Positions 1 to 11,070 of a DNA stretch of 64,000 bases are shown one piece after another. The stretch covers positions 10,223,896 to 10,287,895 of the forward strand of contig NC_135001.1 of assembly GCF_051020985.1 (NCBI RefSeq), given 5' to 3'. The stretch's first letter is position 1. Every line of letters begins with the position of its first letter. The stretch is from Nomia melanderi (lineage: Eukaryota > Arthropoda > Insecta > Hymenoptera > Halictidae). The position numbers and the translations under genes are program-made. Below the pieces are notes generated by a model that made no database searches, was not told the DNA's origin, and saw nothing but the letters and a program-made list of their open reading frames with translations.

Positions 1-449
1 CGTCGTCCAATATCGATTCAACCCACGTCGAGGGACCGCAATTTGAGAATTTCGAGTTCGGGCACTCGCATTCGGAATCGATGAAAGGTACTTACGATTC
101 GTCCCCTTCGTTCTCCGGTTCCCCGCCAGAGAGGAACGGCTTCATGAAGTCGACCAACAATTATAAGGCTAACAAAGACCGTGGGTACAACCACCCGAAG
201 ATGCACAATTTCTACGGATTGCTGATGAAGAACAAACAGCTACCAATGGGCGGCAGCAATCCGAATTATTTCCGAGACAAGGATCAACTAAAGAAATTCT
301 TTGAGGATGAAAAGCGAACGCAGCAACAGATTTATGATGATACCTTAAGGGATTACTTGTACAAGCTATCCGAGGGTAATTCGTACTCCGATTTGGGTCA
401 TAGTAGATCCGATTCTCGGAGATCGCTGACTGAAACGGGGTTAGTTTGA
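1..449 (+). CDS. 3'-terminal coding exon of an unknown protein (partial)
   Basis: The frame is open from base 3 to a TGA at 447-449, giving about 148 residues, and the 5' part lies outside the window. The peptide is hydrophilic, rich in Ser, Asn, Asp, Lys and Tyr, with no hydrophobic segment. Its C-terminal half has a charged, probably helical stretch (RDKDQLKKFFEDEKRTQQQ) followed by a Ser/Arg-rich tail ending RSLTETGLV. I do not recognise the family. The open frame continuing upstream of the first Met (position 81) argues that this is an internal or last exon and not a complete small gene. No exact AATAAA was seen in the first 700 bases downstream; one occurs near 1160. Confidence 0.6.
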   Translation, partial: SSNIDSTHVEGPQFENFEFGHSHSESMKGTYDSSPSFSGSPPERNGFMKSTNNYKANKDRGYNHPKMHNFYGLLMKNKQLPMGGSNPNYFRDKDQLKKFFEDEKRTQQQIYDDTLRDYLYKLSEGNSYSDLGHSRSDSRRSLTETGLV

Positions 450-2895
450 TATACGCGACTGGCAAAAGCGATGATTGTTGTTCTCGGCTAATTGTATATT
501 TATTCTAAGCCTGCAATGCATCCTACCGAGTGGAAAGGAGGTTAAAGAAATCAAAAGAGTTAGACGTTTATTTTTGTATAGTGAACACGTTGTTGCGGAT
601 GCATTGCGGGATACAAGTTTCCGACCATTTATTACCTAGCGCGTTAAGGTATAGATAATAAGCTGTATTGTACTTTGTTGGACGATCATTGATTCGCCCT
701 GCCTTCGGTTTTTGTTTAAATAGAGGCTATCGGTTTCTTATGAATTGTTACCAGTTGAATTAGACACTTTGAGCTCGACGGGTCGAGAGTGATGAAACCT
801 TAATTGCTCGATCCTGGGTAGCCGTTGATTGTACATATTAATCGTAAAGCAAAGGATGACTTCTTCGGTCCGGTAATTCATTACGTTCATTGCAATGTAT
901 GCGAATATTCAGATGAATATTTACAGAGAAAAATTACATGGCGTTGTTATCGTATAAATTGGACGTTGACTTTACCGAATACTTTCACCGAAGAAGCAGC
1001 GATATGAATCTAATTCACCACGGTCCACAGTTTTTCATTCGCGTCTGTATCAACGAAAGGTTACTAATTATTCGATGCTCCTGCCTTTCTAACTTTTAAG
1101 CGTGATCGCCGAAGAACCATTCCTTGTAAGTACGTACGCGTGTAAGAAAGCGGACAGTGAAATAAATTGTATACGTCACGTTTGCAATTCAATTTTGTGT
1201 GTACAAATTGCGGTGAAAGTGTATCGAGGCGGATTTGACACCGACCTTGGGTAATTTTCACTCGGCTTATAGGGTGCGCAGGAAAGTGTGAAGATGGTTT
1301 TTTTCCCTTCCCGAAACAGTACGTAGGTATACCAGCAGCGTCGAAAAGTCTACGGTTTTCTAATATTATTTTCTGCTTCGTGGACCGGGTATAATACAAA
1401 TGATAAAAAAGTAATGATCAACGTTACGTGGCAGTTATTCGATCGTAGGAAAGACTCAGTGATGTCGCGTACAATTTGTTTATCCGCCAATTCATTTTTA
1501 GGCGAAGATTTTTATTGTTTAAGTCACAAACAGCTTAATAAATGTTCAAATAGACTTTTCAAGTCATTCATCGTTGTAATGGATTAACTTCAATTTCAAA
1601 TTGAATGACTGCTTTTCAAGTAATCAGAAGAATATAATCATTTTTGTTCAAGCTACTCGACAAAAAATCTCAGCATCAATTATTTGCTGTATCAGGTTGA
1701 TTGGCGCAGAAGTATCTCGGAAGATACAGTTTTTGCAACCGAACCGATTGCTTTCACTTCTTAATTGCTTTTACTTATAAATATAATCGATTTAAAGTAA
1801 TTGGTTTCCAATATTGGTGAAACGTATTCACGTAATATATTCGTACGTTTTCAATGTGTATACATATTTTCTGTATGTACACAACCGAGCTATGAGGAAT
1901 TTGTTTTACAACAGATCTAATGCATCTTTCTAATATATCCTGGGACACGGCCGAGACTTTCTCCAGAAATGGTAGAGGGGAAGCAATTAGAAACAAATTT
2001 TTTACAACTGTTGAGAACAATAAGTGGCCGGCCATTTTCTAGGGACACTGGCCAATGAATATTTGCTCTGTAATTGCACTTCCGCTCGCCCGGTCCTCGA
2101 GGCGTATCTCGAGGCGCCGTCGCTCTCTTTTAATTACGACTATTAAGATCTGTACATTTGTAGTTGGATATTCCCCCAGACAGGGATAATCGTCATAAAA
2201 TTTGTTTATATAATGCAGTGCACAGTGTTAATTGACGTGGACGTTCGAAGAGAATTCATTAACAAACATACAATTAATTACAGAAAAATGCCGCGTCGAA
2301 TTGTCTCGTCAATTAGGAAATGAATTAACAGTTTCCTGTAGGTATTGACGCCAGGAAGATCGCAATTACGCATGGAATACTTCGATCAGCTTTGTCACGT
2401 TGGAATTTATTTACTACAAAATCGTTCGTATGCGAACGTTAAAAGTAAAAGTGCGGAAGATACAAAAAGTGGATGCAATGTAGCAGTTTTTACAATGTGC
2501 TTGCTTCTTTGAGTCGTACATGTGTGTATACAGAGTGCTTCAAATTAGAAGGAAATGTTTGTTATTATTTAAAATAAGAAATTTTACTACGTGTATAGGA
2601 TTTCTCAAAGATCGCGGTACACGTTAATTACATTATATAACTGTTCTGAGATGTACACAGGTTGTTCCAAAATACTGTAATGTGTTCTTGTCACTGTCGA
2701 TTATTATCGAGCCATATAAAACTCAACCATTGTACACCCTGTAGACCAATAAATCGGAAGGTCGTTGACACGCTGTTTAGGCGTCGCTGATCATTCGAGA
2801 GCCGCGGGGATTCAGCTCGGCTTTTCTCGACACGCTTTTTGTCAATCGTAGAAAAGCCAAACCCATTCGGCTGTCTCGCATCGCTAATCACCGAA
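450..2895. other. intergenic, no gene recognised
   Basis: The stretch runs between the unknown gene and the promoter of the first secreted-protein gene. Only short open frames occur on either strand and none has a recognisable motif or convincing splice context. It should contain the 3' UTR of the upstream gene and the upstream regulatory region of the gene starting at 2975. Confidence 0.5.
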
Positions 2896-2930
2896 TATAA
2901 AAGATCACAGAGTCTCCGTCGCAGCCAGTT
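2896..2930 (+). promoter_or_regulatory. TATA box (2896-2903) and initiator near 2927
   Basis: TATAAAAG lies about 31 bases before a CCAGTT initiator-like sequence, and the start codon follows about 50 bases later. This is the normal arthropod core-promoter spacing. Confidence 0.7.
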
Positions 2931-2974
2931 AGGAAGAAACTGCGGTGCTTGTCTGTGCTCGTTCAATCGGTGCC

Positions 2975-5369
2975 ATGTTGGTACGTTTGTCGTGATCGTT
3001 ATCGACAATTCGTCAGCCGACATCAAAGTTTATTCTGAAATCTTAATTACGTTGCAGATCATTTACGTCGCGTTATTTATACCGGCATTGATTTCGGCGA
3101 TAACAACGGAATACCAGCCTTCCTCCACGGATTTCGTGAAATCTAAACGAGGAATCGTTGAGTCAAGCCACGATGCTCCGCGGGAATACAGATTTCGTCA
3201 ATCGAAGCCAATGAATCCACGCAGCATTCAAGGCAACAATGCTAAATTGTCTTACTACAAGGATAAACATCTTCCTCGTGACGCTGCATCAATTAGTTCA
3301 TCAGTTTATGAAGGTGGATTCAAATCACCCGCCCCCTACGGTGGCTTGGCGTCAGCAGTTCGTCAATCAGAAGGTCAAATGAAGGAGTCACCGTATTTCG
3401 GCAATCTGTTCACTATATCTAGCGGGTACAGAGTGGCAAACGAGGCTGTGCCCGTGAAGCAGGTGTCGCGTAATCCAAATGCAGGTACGAATTTAGTATT
3501 TCCAGGTATACACATATGATGTTAATTATTTTATAGAACACTAGGATCCAAAGTTTCTTATCGTTTAGCAAATCGTATGTGAGCGATCTTTGAAAACTGC
3601 TTAATAATCCAAAGATCTTATAATGCATTGAAAAGTACACAAAAATGAACGAGGACCTAGTGACAAATTACTAGATTTTTGATCACAGAATTTGTTTTCA
3701 GGAATGTACGGCGTCGTTCCGTCCTCTAATGTCCATGTTCCACTGTACAAGGCTAATTACGCGCCGCCAAAGGCCGCAGGACCACAGTTTTACTCGACCA
3801 ATGTGCAAAATCCGTACAATAAGAAGGTTTCGTCTATCACGCAGGCGCATAATCCTATGTACTACAACAATTTCCAAAGCCAACCGCTGGTCCTGAGACC
3901 TGTGGATCAGTTTAGCTACCCGGCAAGAACGCCCAAAGTGAATAACGTGCAGATGAGCGCGCCCTTCTTGTCTCCTCTTTCCAGTTTTCAGGGTCAAGTG
4001 GTTCCTATCCCGATCACCAATGCCAATCCACAATTTCCGCAATACAAGGGTGCCGCTATAGAAGTTCATCCAACTGTTGGCGGGTTCTCTACGTTCGGCT
4101 ACGAGCCCCTTCAGACGCAACCGCAGTTACACTTCGGTCATGGAAATGGTCAAGCTCCCGGCGGACACCATAATCTCGGCCCTGCGCAAGAGATCCGAAC
4201 CGATGTGGAGATTATTGATAAGAAAAAGCCTATTCCGCCGCCTAAGAACGACGACGACGACGATGAGGATAATGATGACGGTTCGTAATGAGATAAAAGT
4301 TAGGAGAATTATAGTGTGAGGGAATCCAGTTCGGGTGGCTAGTTATTTTTAGTACTCTTAGTTTTATTACCATTGCAGATTACTGTATATAGAAGATGGC
4401 AACATTGATTGTTGTACAGTTGAAATATTTCAATTAAAGATTTTGATAGTATCACTTATACTTATCGTTACATCTATTACACAACTGTAATACTTGAAAA
4501 TAAGATTTTCAGAAATATACAAATATTGTTCTTCAGGCTATCTGATATTTAAGTTAAAATTTCGAAATACAAATAATTTGATTTCACAGAGCCCGAGAAG
4601 GAATACGGACCAGGCCATCATGGCAACGACGATTACGATTCAAAACCAGACAGACAATTCAAACCATCTACGACAGAAGGCGATTTCAAGCCTTCCGCAG
4701 ATTTCCCTTTCAAACAATACGACGAAACGTTTGGCAAGTACTCGAGCCAAAATGAGGAGGCTGAAGAGAAGCCGTTTACCAAGTATAGTGATTATTCATC
4801 TTCGTATAACGACGACAACGAGGAAGACGCGCCATCAGGGAAGTATCATTCGGAAGGCAGCTCTTCGAAGCCATTTTATGGTAAACAAGAAGATGAGGAT
4901 GAAGAAGATGGCCGCGGTTACGAAAGACAGAAGGCTGAAGATGATAGTTACAAGCATAAACACTATGAGAAAAATTTTGACGATGATTTTGAGGAACCTT
5001 ATCGAAGGGATATATCCAAACAGAGTGAGCACAGTTTAGTTAACATACTAATTTCATTGTTTTCCTTGCGGAAAGGCAGAGATAAGCGTTTTTTATGTGG
5101 TTCCAGGGTACGGACAGATAAAAGAAAAATCAGAAAGTGATTTCAATTCGAGATCTCCATACGTGAACGAGGATAACAACGATTCTGAGGACTCTTCCGG
5201 TCAAGGAAGTCGAAACAGCTATAACTATCACAAAAATCCTCGGGAATCTAAGGATAACGAGGGAGAAGGCTCTGATATTATGTTACAAGTAGCGGACGAA
5301 GGAGGTTTCGGGTATAAAATACCTGTGAAAGTGAGGAGCTTTAAGCAAAGAAAGGTTATTGTTAATTGA
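2975..5369 (+). CDS. secreted acidic Tyr/Pro/Ser-rich protein, probably extracellular matrix or cuticle
   Basis: Five coding exons join in frame: 2975-2980, 3058-3484, 3702-4280, 4590-5024 and 5107-5369 (569 aa). The first intron follows phase 0 and the other three phase 1. Exon 1 encodes only Met-Leu; exon 2 completes a signal peptide (MLIIYVALFIPALISA). The middle is rich in Tyr, Pro, Gln and Asn (PQFYSTNVQNPYNKK), then come an Asp run (around 4249-4280) and Lys/Glu/Asp/Tyr-rich exons 4 and 5 ending KQRKVIVN. There is no catalytic domain. An AATAAA at 5545-5550 fits the 3' end. The start was chosen because the ATG lies 48 bases from the predicted initiator and is followed directly by a GTACGT donor. 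The family is unknown to me. Secretion, low complexity and position beside cuticle genes suggest a structural role; this is inference. Confidence 0.72.
4433..4438 (+). terminator. possible internal poly(A) signal (ATTAAA)
   Basis: ATTAAA lies inside the third intron of the acidic secreted-protein gene, about 145 bases after an in-frame stop (4286-4288) that is used if the donor at 4281 is not spliced. It could make a short isoform. Confidence 0.3.
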
Positions 5370-5544
5370 CATAGTTCTCCACGCTTTTGTCGCAAACGTA
5401 ACAGTATATTGTTATGCAATATTCTGCGAGCAGCGTGTTTTCTTTATTGAAACTGTTAGAATACAGAACAGGTTGGTACATAATAGGAAACCATGTAATT
5501 TATATTCTTTGTTACATTTGTTTGTATATATGTCCTAGTTGTGT

Positions 5545-5550
5545 AATAAA
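5545..5550 (+). terminator. poly(A) signal AATAAA
   Basis: Lies 176 bases after the stop codon of the acidic secreted-protein gene. Confidence 0.55.
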
Positions 5551-6318
5551 TATAAGTATGCCAAATATCCAACTCGTTTCTCTTCATTCGTTCAATGATT
5601 ATCATGAAACGCCCTTTGGCAAACTAATTGAATATTATTGAAACGTCAGTATCAATTTCTGGAAATATTCTATACCTCATTGGTTCTAAAATCATTTAAG
5701 CATATTCAAATCCTATTTCACAGATAATGGAGAAATGCAAAAAGAATATTACATGTTGAACCAGTACCACTTAAACAATTATCGCATTGTGCATGCATTC
5801 TGTGCGACATGAAATAACATTTGATATTATATCAATATTATAAAATGTGAGTACTGGAATTCCGTAGCAGCCATTGAAACAGGGAAACTGCAAATGGAAG
5901 TAATACATTGAACATCATAATAATATCAATTAGTCAAAGTGAAAGGGAATAATAGATATAACGTATTATTTGCCTATTATAATCTCGTTCCTCAAATGAA
6001 TTATTTCACGTTTATACATTTGACTTAACAAATTCGCCATTTCCTTATAACAAATGAGTCCAACCGGAAGCCCGTGGGTTGCAGTTACTTTTCAATGATT
6101 TCCTGGCCACGAAGATAAAATACCCGTTGGTGTCTATCAATTTCCAGTCGGATGACTTGCCAGATAGTGATTGTATCGAAACGCCAACGCGCCATTAAAC
6201 AATACAGACCTATAATTCTACAGCGGTCTGTCGATTTTTTCCCGTTCTCTTAATTGTCTTAATTAATTTTGTCATTAGAACCGGCGGCGATAAGACATTC
6301 CCCGCAAATCAGAATCTG
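5551..6318. other. intergenic, nothing recognised
   Basis: AT-rich spacer between two secreted-protein genes. No coding potential or repeat structure was seen. It should contain the upstream regulatory region of the next gene. Confidence 0.5.
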
Positions 6319-6354
6319 TATATATACTCGTCCTTCGACTCGGAGAATTCAGTA
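6319..6354 (+). promoter_or_regulatory. TATA box (6319-6326) and initiator TTCAGT (+1 about 6351)
   Basis: TATATATA is 32 bases before the A of TTCAGT, an excellent arthropod initiator match. The start codon follows at 6386. Confidence 0.75.
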
Positions 6355-6385
6355 TCATCGATATCGTCTTTACAGACCTACCAAG

Positions 6386-7871
6386 ATGAACACCGTTTTT
6401 GCAGTAATATTCCATTATTCTTTTACAATATTGCAAATTTTCTTACTCTCTGTTTTTATATTTTCTCTGTGTATATTTTTATATATATATAAAACTTTAA
6501 TTGTCAACGCTTATAGATTTTTGTTGCGTTCGCCGTGACCAATATGGCGGAGTTAAAATCGATATCGAAGAAGGAGAAAAGAGGAGTGCCTGTGTTTGGA
6601 CATTCCGGTTACGATTTCTTTGGCGCGTCGCCAATTTTCCCCTCTACACCGTGGGCTCCAAGTGCTTTTGGACCTTCTGCCTGGAGCCCTTCAGGTGTAC
6701 CTGATATTCCCTTGACGCAAGTGCAGGTGCAAGCGACGCACGATGTTGCTATTCAGGTATAAACAATAAATAAAAATTATTTAATGAGTAGCATCACTTT
6801 GACTCGCTCTTTATTGCTTATATTGTTGATAGACCTTGAAGGATCCAGCCCCTGGGACTCCCAGTATAGCTTATCCCCCAGATATCATCAGAGCGATTCA
6901 ACAAGCTAAAGAAGCGAACGAAAACGTGCACATGGCTCAGCAAAGAGTGGCAGAGGCAAAACAAGCTACTGTTATTCAGCAGAAGGTTGCACTGGCGAAA
7001 GAAGCTGCCGCTAGAGAGGCTACGGCAAGGTAAATTCTTTGAAGTAACGACAGAAAGAAGAACTAAGTAATATCGTGAATGACGTTAATCTTTTGTATAC
7101 TAGAAAGCTGAAAATGAAGAAAAAAGGAAGAAAAGAAGGAAAGATTACTTACTTATAATTGTTGCTTCATTATTTCTTTTCAAACGCACGGATTAACTTG
7201 AAACGTACAAAGGCTCAAGTGTTCATTCGCGTTTCGTTCAGAATAAATTGTTGAACGACAGGAAATATAGGAGATCTCTTTTCGTATTCACGAAGCATAT
7301 GATTCCATTCCAAAGGTCGCAAGAAATATCATCGACAGCAGAAGCTGAAGCCAGATCCAGTGCCAAGCAGCTAGTAGCTCTTCAGCAGAGATTAGCGTCA
7401 CTGAAGGATGCAGTCGCAGCTGCACAACGGGTGGCCGCAGCGAGGGAGGCAGCCGCAGCTGCCGCGATTCAGAGGAACGCAGCAGAAACTGCAGCTGAGT
7501 TGCAGAAACAGGACGTCGATAAGCAGATCAGTCAAAGCGAGCAAGAGGCGAAGGTATAAAACACTGAATCGATTTCGAATCAGTATCCGTATCATTAAAG
7601 CGAACAGATTTCTCTTTAACATAATTTTCTCAAAATTAAAATCTCCATTCCTTCGGAATCATATACAGCTGATCCATTCGCATAAATTCACCTCGAAGCG
7701 AACTTTCACAACGCTAAATCATCCGAATTTTGCAAGCGTCACTTAAATGTTCAATTCCTTGTTCATTGTTCCCAGGAAAAAGACATCATAGCAGCAAAAG
7801 AGAACGCCGTAGCGAATGCAGTACAGCTCGCAGCGCTGCAGAAACCGGTGCATCCCACCTGGCGCAGATAA
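6386..7871 (+). CDS. Ala/Gln-rich secreted cuticle-type protein (apidermin-like)
   Basis: Five exons join in frame: 6386-6403, 6517-6756, 6833-7029, 7316-7553 and 7776-7871 (262 aa). Exon 1 encodes MNTVFA; exon 2 continues a signal peptide (IFVAFAVTNMA). Next come a Pro/Phe/Ser/Trp patch (FPSTPWAPSAFGPSAW), a Val/Gln segment, and two exons of Ala/Gln/Glu/Lys heptad-like helix (AAAREAAAAAA, KEAAAREATAR), ending KPVHPTWRR. The helical part is probably a long coiled or amphipathic helix. Strong Ala enrichment, secretion and clustering with other structural protein genes recall the apidermins described in honey bee, but I cannot confirm homology from memory. All donors and acceptors are GT-AG with matching phases. 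AATAAA follows at 7952. Confidence 0.75.
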
Positions 7872-7951
7872 AAACCTCTCTCCGCCATGAAGCCACAACC
7901 TTGTATTTTTTCTTGTTACGGTGACGGTACCTAATCCTTATGCTTGTTACG

Positions 7952-7957
7952 AATAAA
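7952..7957 (+). terminator. poly(A) signal AATAAA
   Basis: Lies 81 bases after the stop codon of the Ala/Gln-rich secreted-protein gene. Confidence 0.6.
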
Positions 7958-10900
7958 CATTGTTTCACAAACCTGCCATCGATTAATTAATCCGCGCATA
8001 GAAAGTCCCTATAGCTTTCACTTCGACCGAACACTGTATCATAACGTCCTACTCAACATCGAACTCTCGCAGTCACGCGTTAAACCCAATCTCTCCGTTA
8101 CGCCGAAAAGGAAGTCCGGATCCGTGTCATGTAGCGAACGGTTCGTCGAGCAGCGTTCATCCGCGTTTAAGGATTACCTAACGCGGTGACACAGTTGCCA
8201 GTCGATCATCGTAACAAATGGATCGTTAAACGTGCAGCCGGTAAAACGACGTTGCCTGGCTAAGAATAATTTCTAGGGGGTCAGCTGCGGTGTCACCTGT
8301 TTCCTGGATCGATCCGAGACAATGGCACCGCGATCAGGGGAAGTCGCGCAGTGAAAGTGACGGCGCGCGATCCGTGTTCCGCGGGGAAGACGGTGGTGTA
8401 TCAACGGGAGAGAAGAATGCAAGATCAGTGTCCAGTTACGTGCAACGGAACGGCAGAACGATCGAGTTGGATAAACTCTCTTTGTCGGATCTACGAGCGT
8501 GTCCCGCACGGAATCCTTTCACTCGCCTCGTTCCTGACCATCCGTAACACCCCCCTTTCTCTGCGCTGGCCGCAGTCAGTGTCCAACCAGGCTGGATCCT
8601 TTCTGCTCGCTGGCCGCGGCTCCGCGAATCAGGAGCAATTACGAGGGAAGAAAGTCGTTCGATCAAAGTCGCTCTTTCTTGGCCCGGTGACTTCCATCCG
8701 AACCCGGCGACCATTTACCTGCACAATGGCCCTTTCTGTCACCGTTCCGGCCACCGAGTCTAAGAAAGAAACCGACCCTGGGGCTTGACCGATGCACCCG
8801 CGTCCAGTCGAATTGCGCCGGTAGTCGGACGCTCGATTTAATGGGACCGCCTGATTCGCAGCTGGATTGCCTCGATGGAAAATAATCTGTCTTCGGGAAC
8901 GGTTTTGCTGGGCTTCAGCTTGGAGTTTTGGATCCAATTCTGTTGGGAAGTTCCGAAGCGCTTTCGATTTATTTCCTTGGCGACTGAGTTTCTGGATTAT
9001 TGACCTTCAGGGAAACCGTTTCGGTTAACTTTGGGACTGGATAAACCGGAAGTCTGCCTTCATTCTTTCTACTCGAAAGTTTTTCAGTGAGAGTACTCTA
9101 CGTTTTCTGTTGAGATACGGACGACGTCTTTTGAAATTTAGCTAATGAGAAAGCATCCATAAATTGAGGAACAAAGCTGTTTCATTCCAGTGTTTCGTCA
9201 AAATTAGAAAGACTTGATAATTTTGCTACATAGAATCAAGTCATGAGCGAGAGTCACTTCTGGAGTGTAAATGTTAATAATCGCTTTCCTATTCGTCATG
9301 GAATATATTCTTCTGAGCAGACCTAGAAATAGGTAGAGAGACCTCCGATTTTTGAGTTCATAAAGTTCGAAGAAAGCTACCGCGAATTCAAAAACCACTG
9401 AAGACAATGAAAAGAACAATGATCTTCTATAAAATCAGATTTAAAGTGAGACTGTTATGCGAAGAATTCCATTCTCCGAATGCCTACGAATGTCATGAAA
9501 TAATTTCATAATCGCTCGTTTATAGCATCCTTAGCATCTATTATCCATCCTCTGTAACATCTCCTATCAATCCACACTATAAAATTTTATTAATACTTAA
9601 CTTTTATGAATGCTATATAATAAAATTCTCCGAGGCAGAAAGCCTACGTACTACTACTCATCTGCATTCGGATTTCTTTCCTGCATCAACGCGTTCCTCT
9701 CGCGTGTAAATGAATTCTAATTAACCGTTACGGGAGCCAGGATATCCGATCGGGGATGTTATATGGAATAATCAGATCGTTCCGCGCGATTCTGAGTTAT
9801 ATCGGTCAGCGAACTGACACGACCCGCAATCGATATCCGCTCCAGTAACGTAGCCTTGTATTCGGCTCGACCTTAGCCAGCCATTGGCAACGAAACCGTG
9901 CAACAGTGATTTCAGAAGAAGGGAAACGGCCTAACCAGTTTGAACGGAGGATCGAAGTACCTGCCGGCCGTGGCAGCTACGACTATTATAACGGTCGGGC
10001 AGCGCTCCTCCTTTCACACGGAACCGGCCAATACTTTCATCGATGCTGCTTTTTTGGATCTACTCGCGTTTTGCCTTTTACCTTACCCAGTTTTATTTGC
10101 TTTCCTTTCTTATTGCGTGAAAGACCTCGCTACTCTCACTGAGGCCGACACCGACGCTACTAAATGGCTACGAGACGCATTAATTTACCCGATCTCCATA
10201 CGCTTCATCGAAATAGGAAAAAAACGAAAAACAGCTTAAAATAATTAACGACTATTAACTATTTAATAATTAACGATATTTCGTAATTTATCGTTTCGGC
10301 TACACACATCCGACGATTTTACTCCGTTCACGGCACACGGTCACGCTCGGCTTCCAGCCGAGAATTTTCTGACGGTGACATCGCAAAATAGGGCAAAACG
10401 GAAGAAAGAGGTCCCGCGTGGAAAAGGAAATCGCTTTCATCGCTTGGGCAATCGCGAAGGATCACGGTCGGTCCGCATGGGCGTTCACCACGTTCACCTA
10501 GACCGCGGTAGTTAGCGAATCTGACGGTGCATTCCGTCAGCGTTTCTCGAGGAAGGCCAACCGACGATCCGCCAGTTCCTCGCGTGAATTTCAATCGCCG
10601 GCCCGTGTCCACGTTTCAAATTATGTTGGTCGAAGCAACTCGACCCGAAAGTACATACGAATCCTGCTGCTGTGGATCATACCACTTTACTGATCCACCA
10701 GCAAGAATTTCGATGGTGTACGACCGCTTTAGACGGCCCGTAGAGAGAAAAGGTCTCGACGGTAAGCTTCGACAGAGTGAACGAACACGAAACCTTTCGT
10801 GGTCCTCGGTCCCATCAGCGTGACACCGAAAGCCGCGTCTAGGGTGTCCAGATGCACGAGTGTCGTGTTTCGTCGGCGTGCTCTAGCGTTCGCATTTCCT

Positions 10901-10986
10901 ATACGCGCGACGCGTATGATACGAGCGCGAGCATGCAAGTCCGGTTTTCAGGAGAGAGATCATCAGCCAGGGAGAGGGAGAAAGCG
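7958..10986. other. 3 kb intergenic region, GC-rich in parts
   Basis: Bases around 8100-8850 and 9900-10980 are GC- and CpG-rich and contain overlapping open frames on both strands (for example 8351-8788 and 10328-10612). None shows a signal peptide, motif, repeat or splice pattern. I read them as chance frames in GC-rich DNA and the region as regulatory sequence for the next cuticle gene. Confidence 0.45.
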
Positions 10987-11024
10987 TATAAAAAGGAGCG
11001 GTCCATCGGCAACTACCCGCAGTA
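10987..11024 (+). promoter_or_regulatory. TATA box (10987-10994) and initiator near 11021
   Basis: TATAAAAA lies 34 bases before GCAGTA. The start codon of the first Pro/Val-rich gene is at 11071. Confidence 0.65.
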
Positions 11025-11070
11025 TCCGTATCCGTTTCTCGATCCACTGTCCTCGTCTAGCGGTGGAAAT

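Noticed and set aside
2839..2974. Upstream extension of the secreted-protein frame to 2839
   Set aside because: It covers the TATA box and the predicted transcription start; the ATG at 2975 with splicing at 2981 gives a proper signal peptide.
4494..5039. 181-codon Arg/Ser/Thr-rich frame
   Set aside because: Shadow of exon 4 of the acidic secreted protein; the alternative frame joins exons 3 and 5 in matching phase.
8351..8788. 145-codon frame in GC-rich DNA
   Set aside because: No signal peptide, motif, splice context or promoter; opposite-strand frames of similar length overlap it, as expected by chance in GC-rich sequence.
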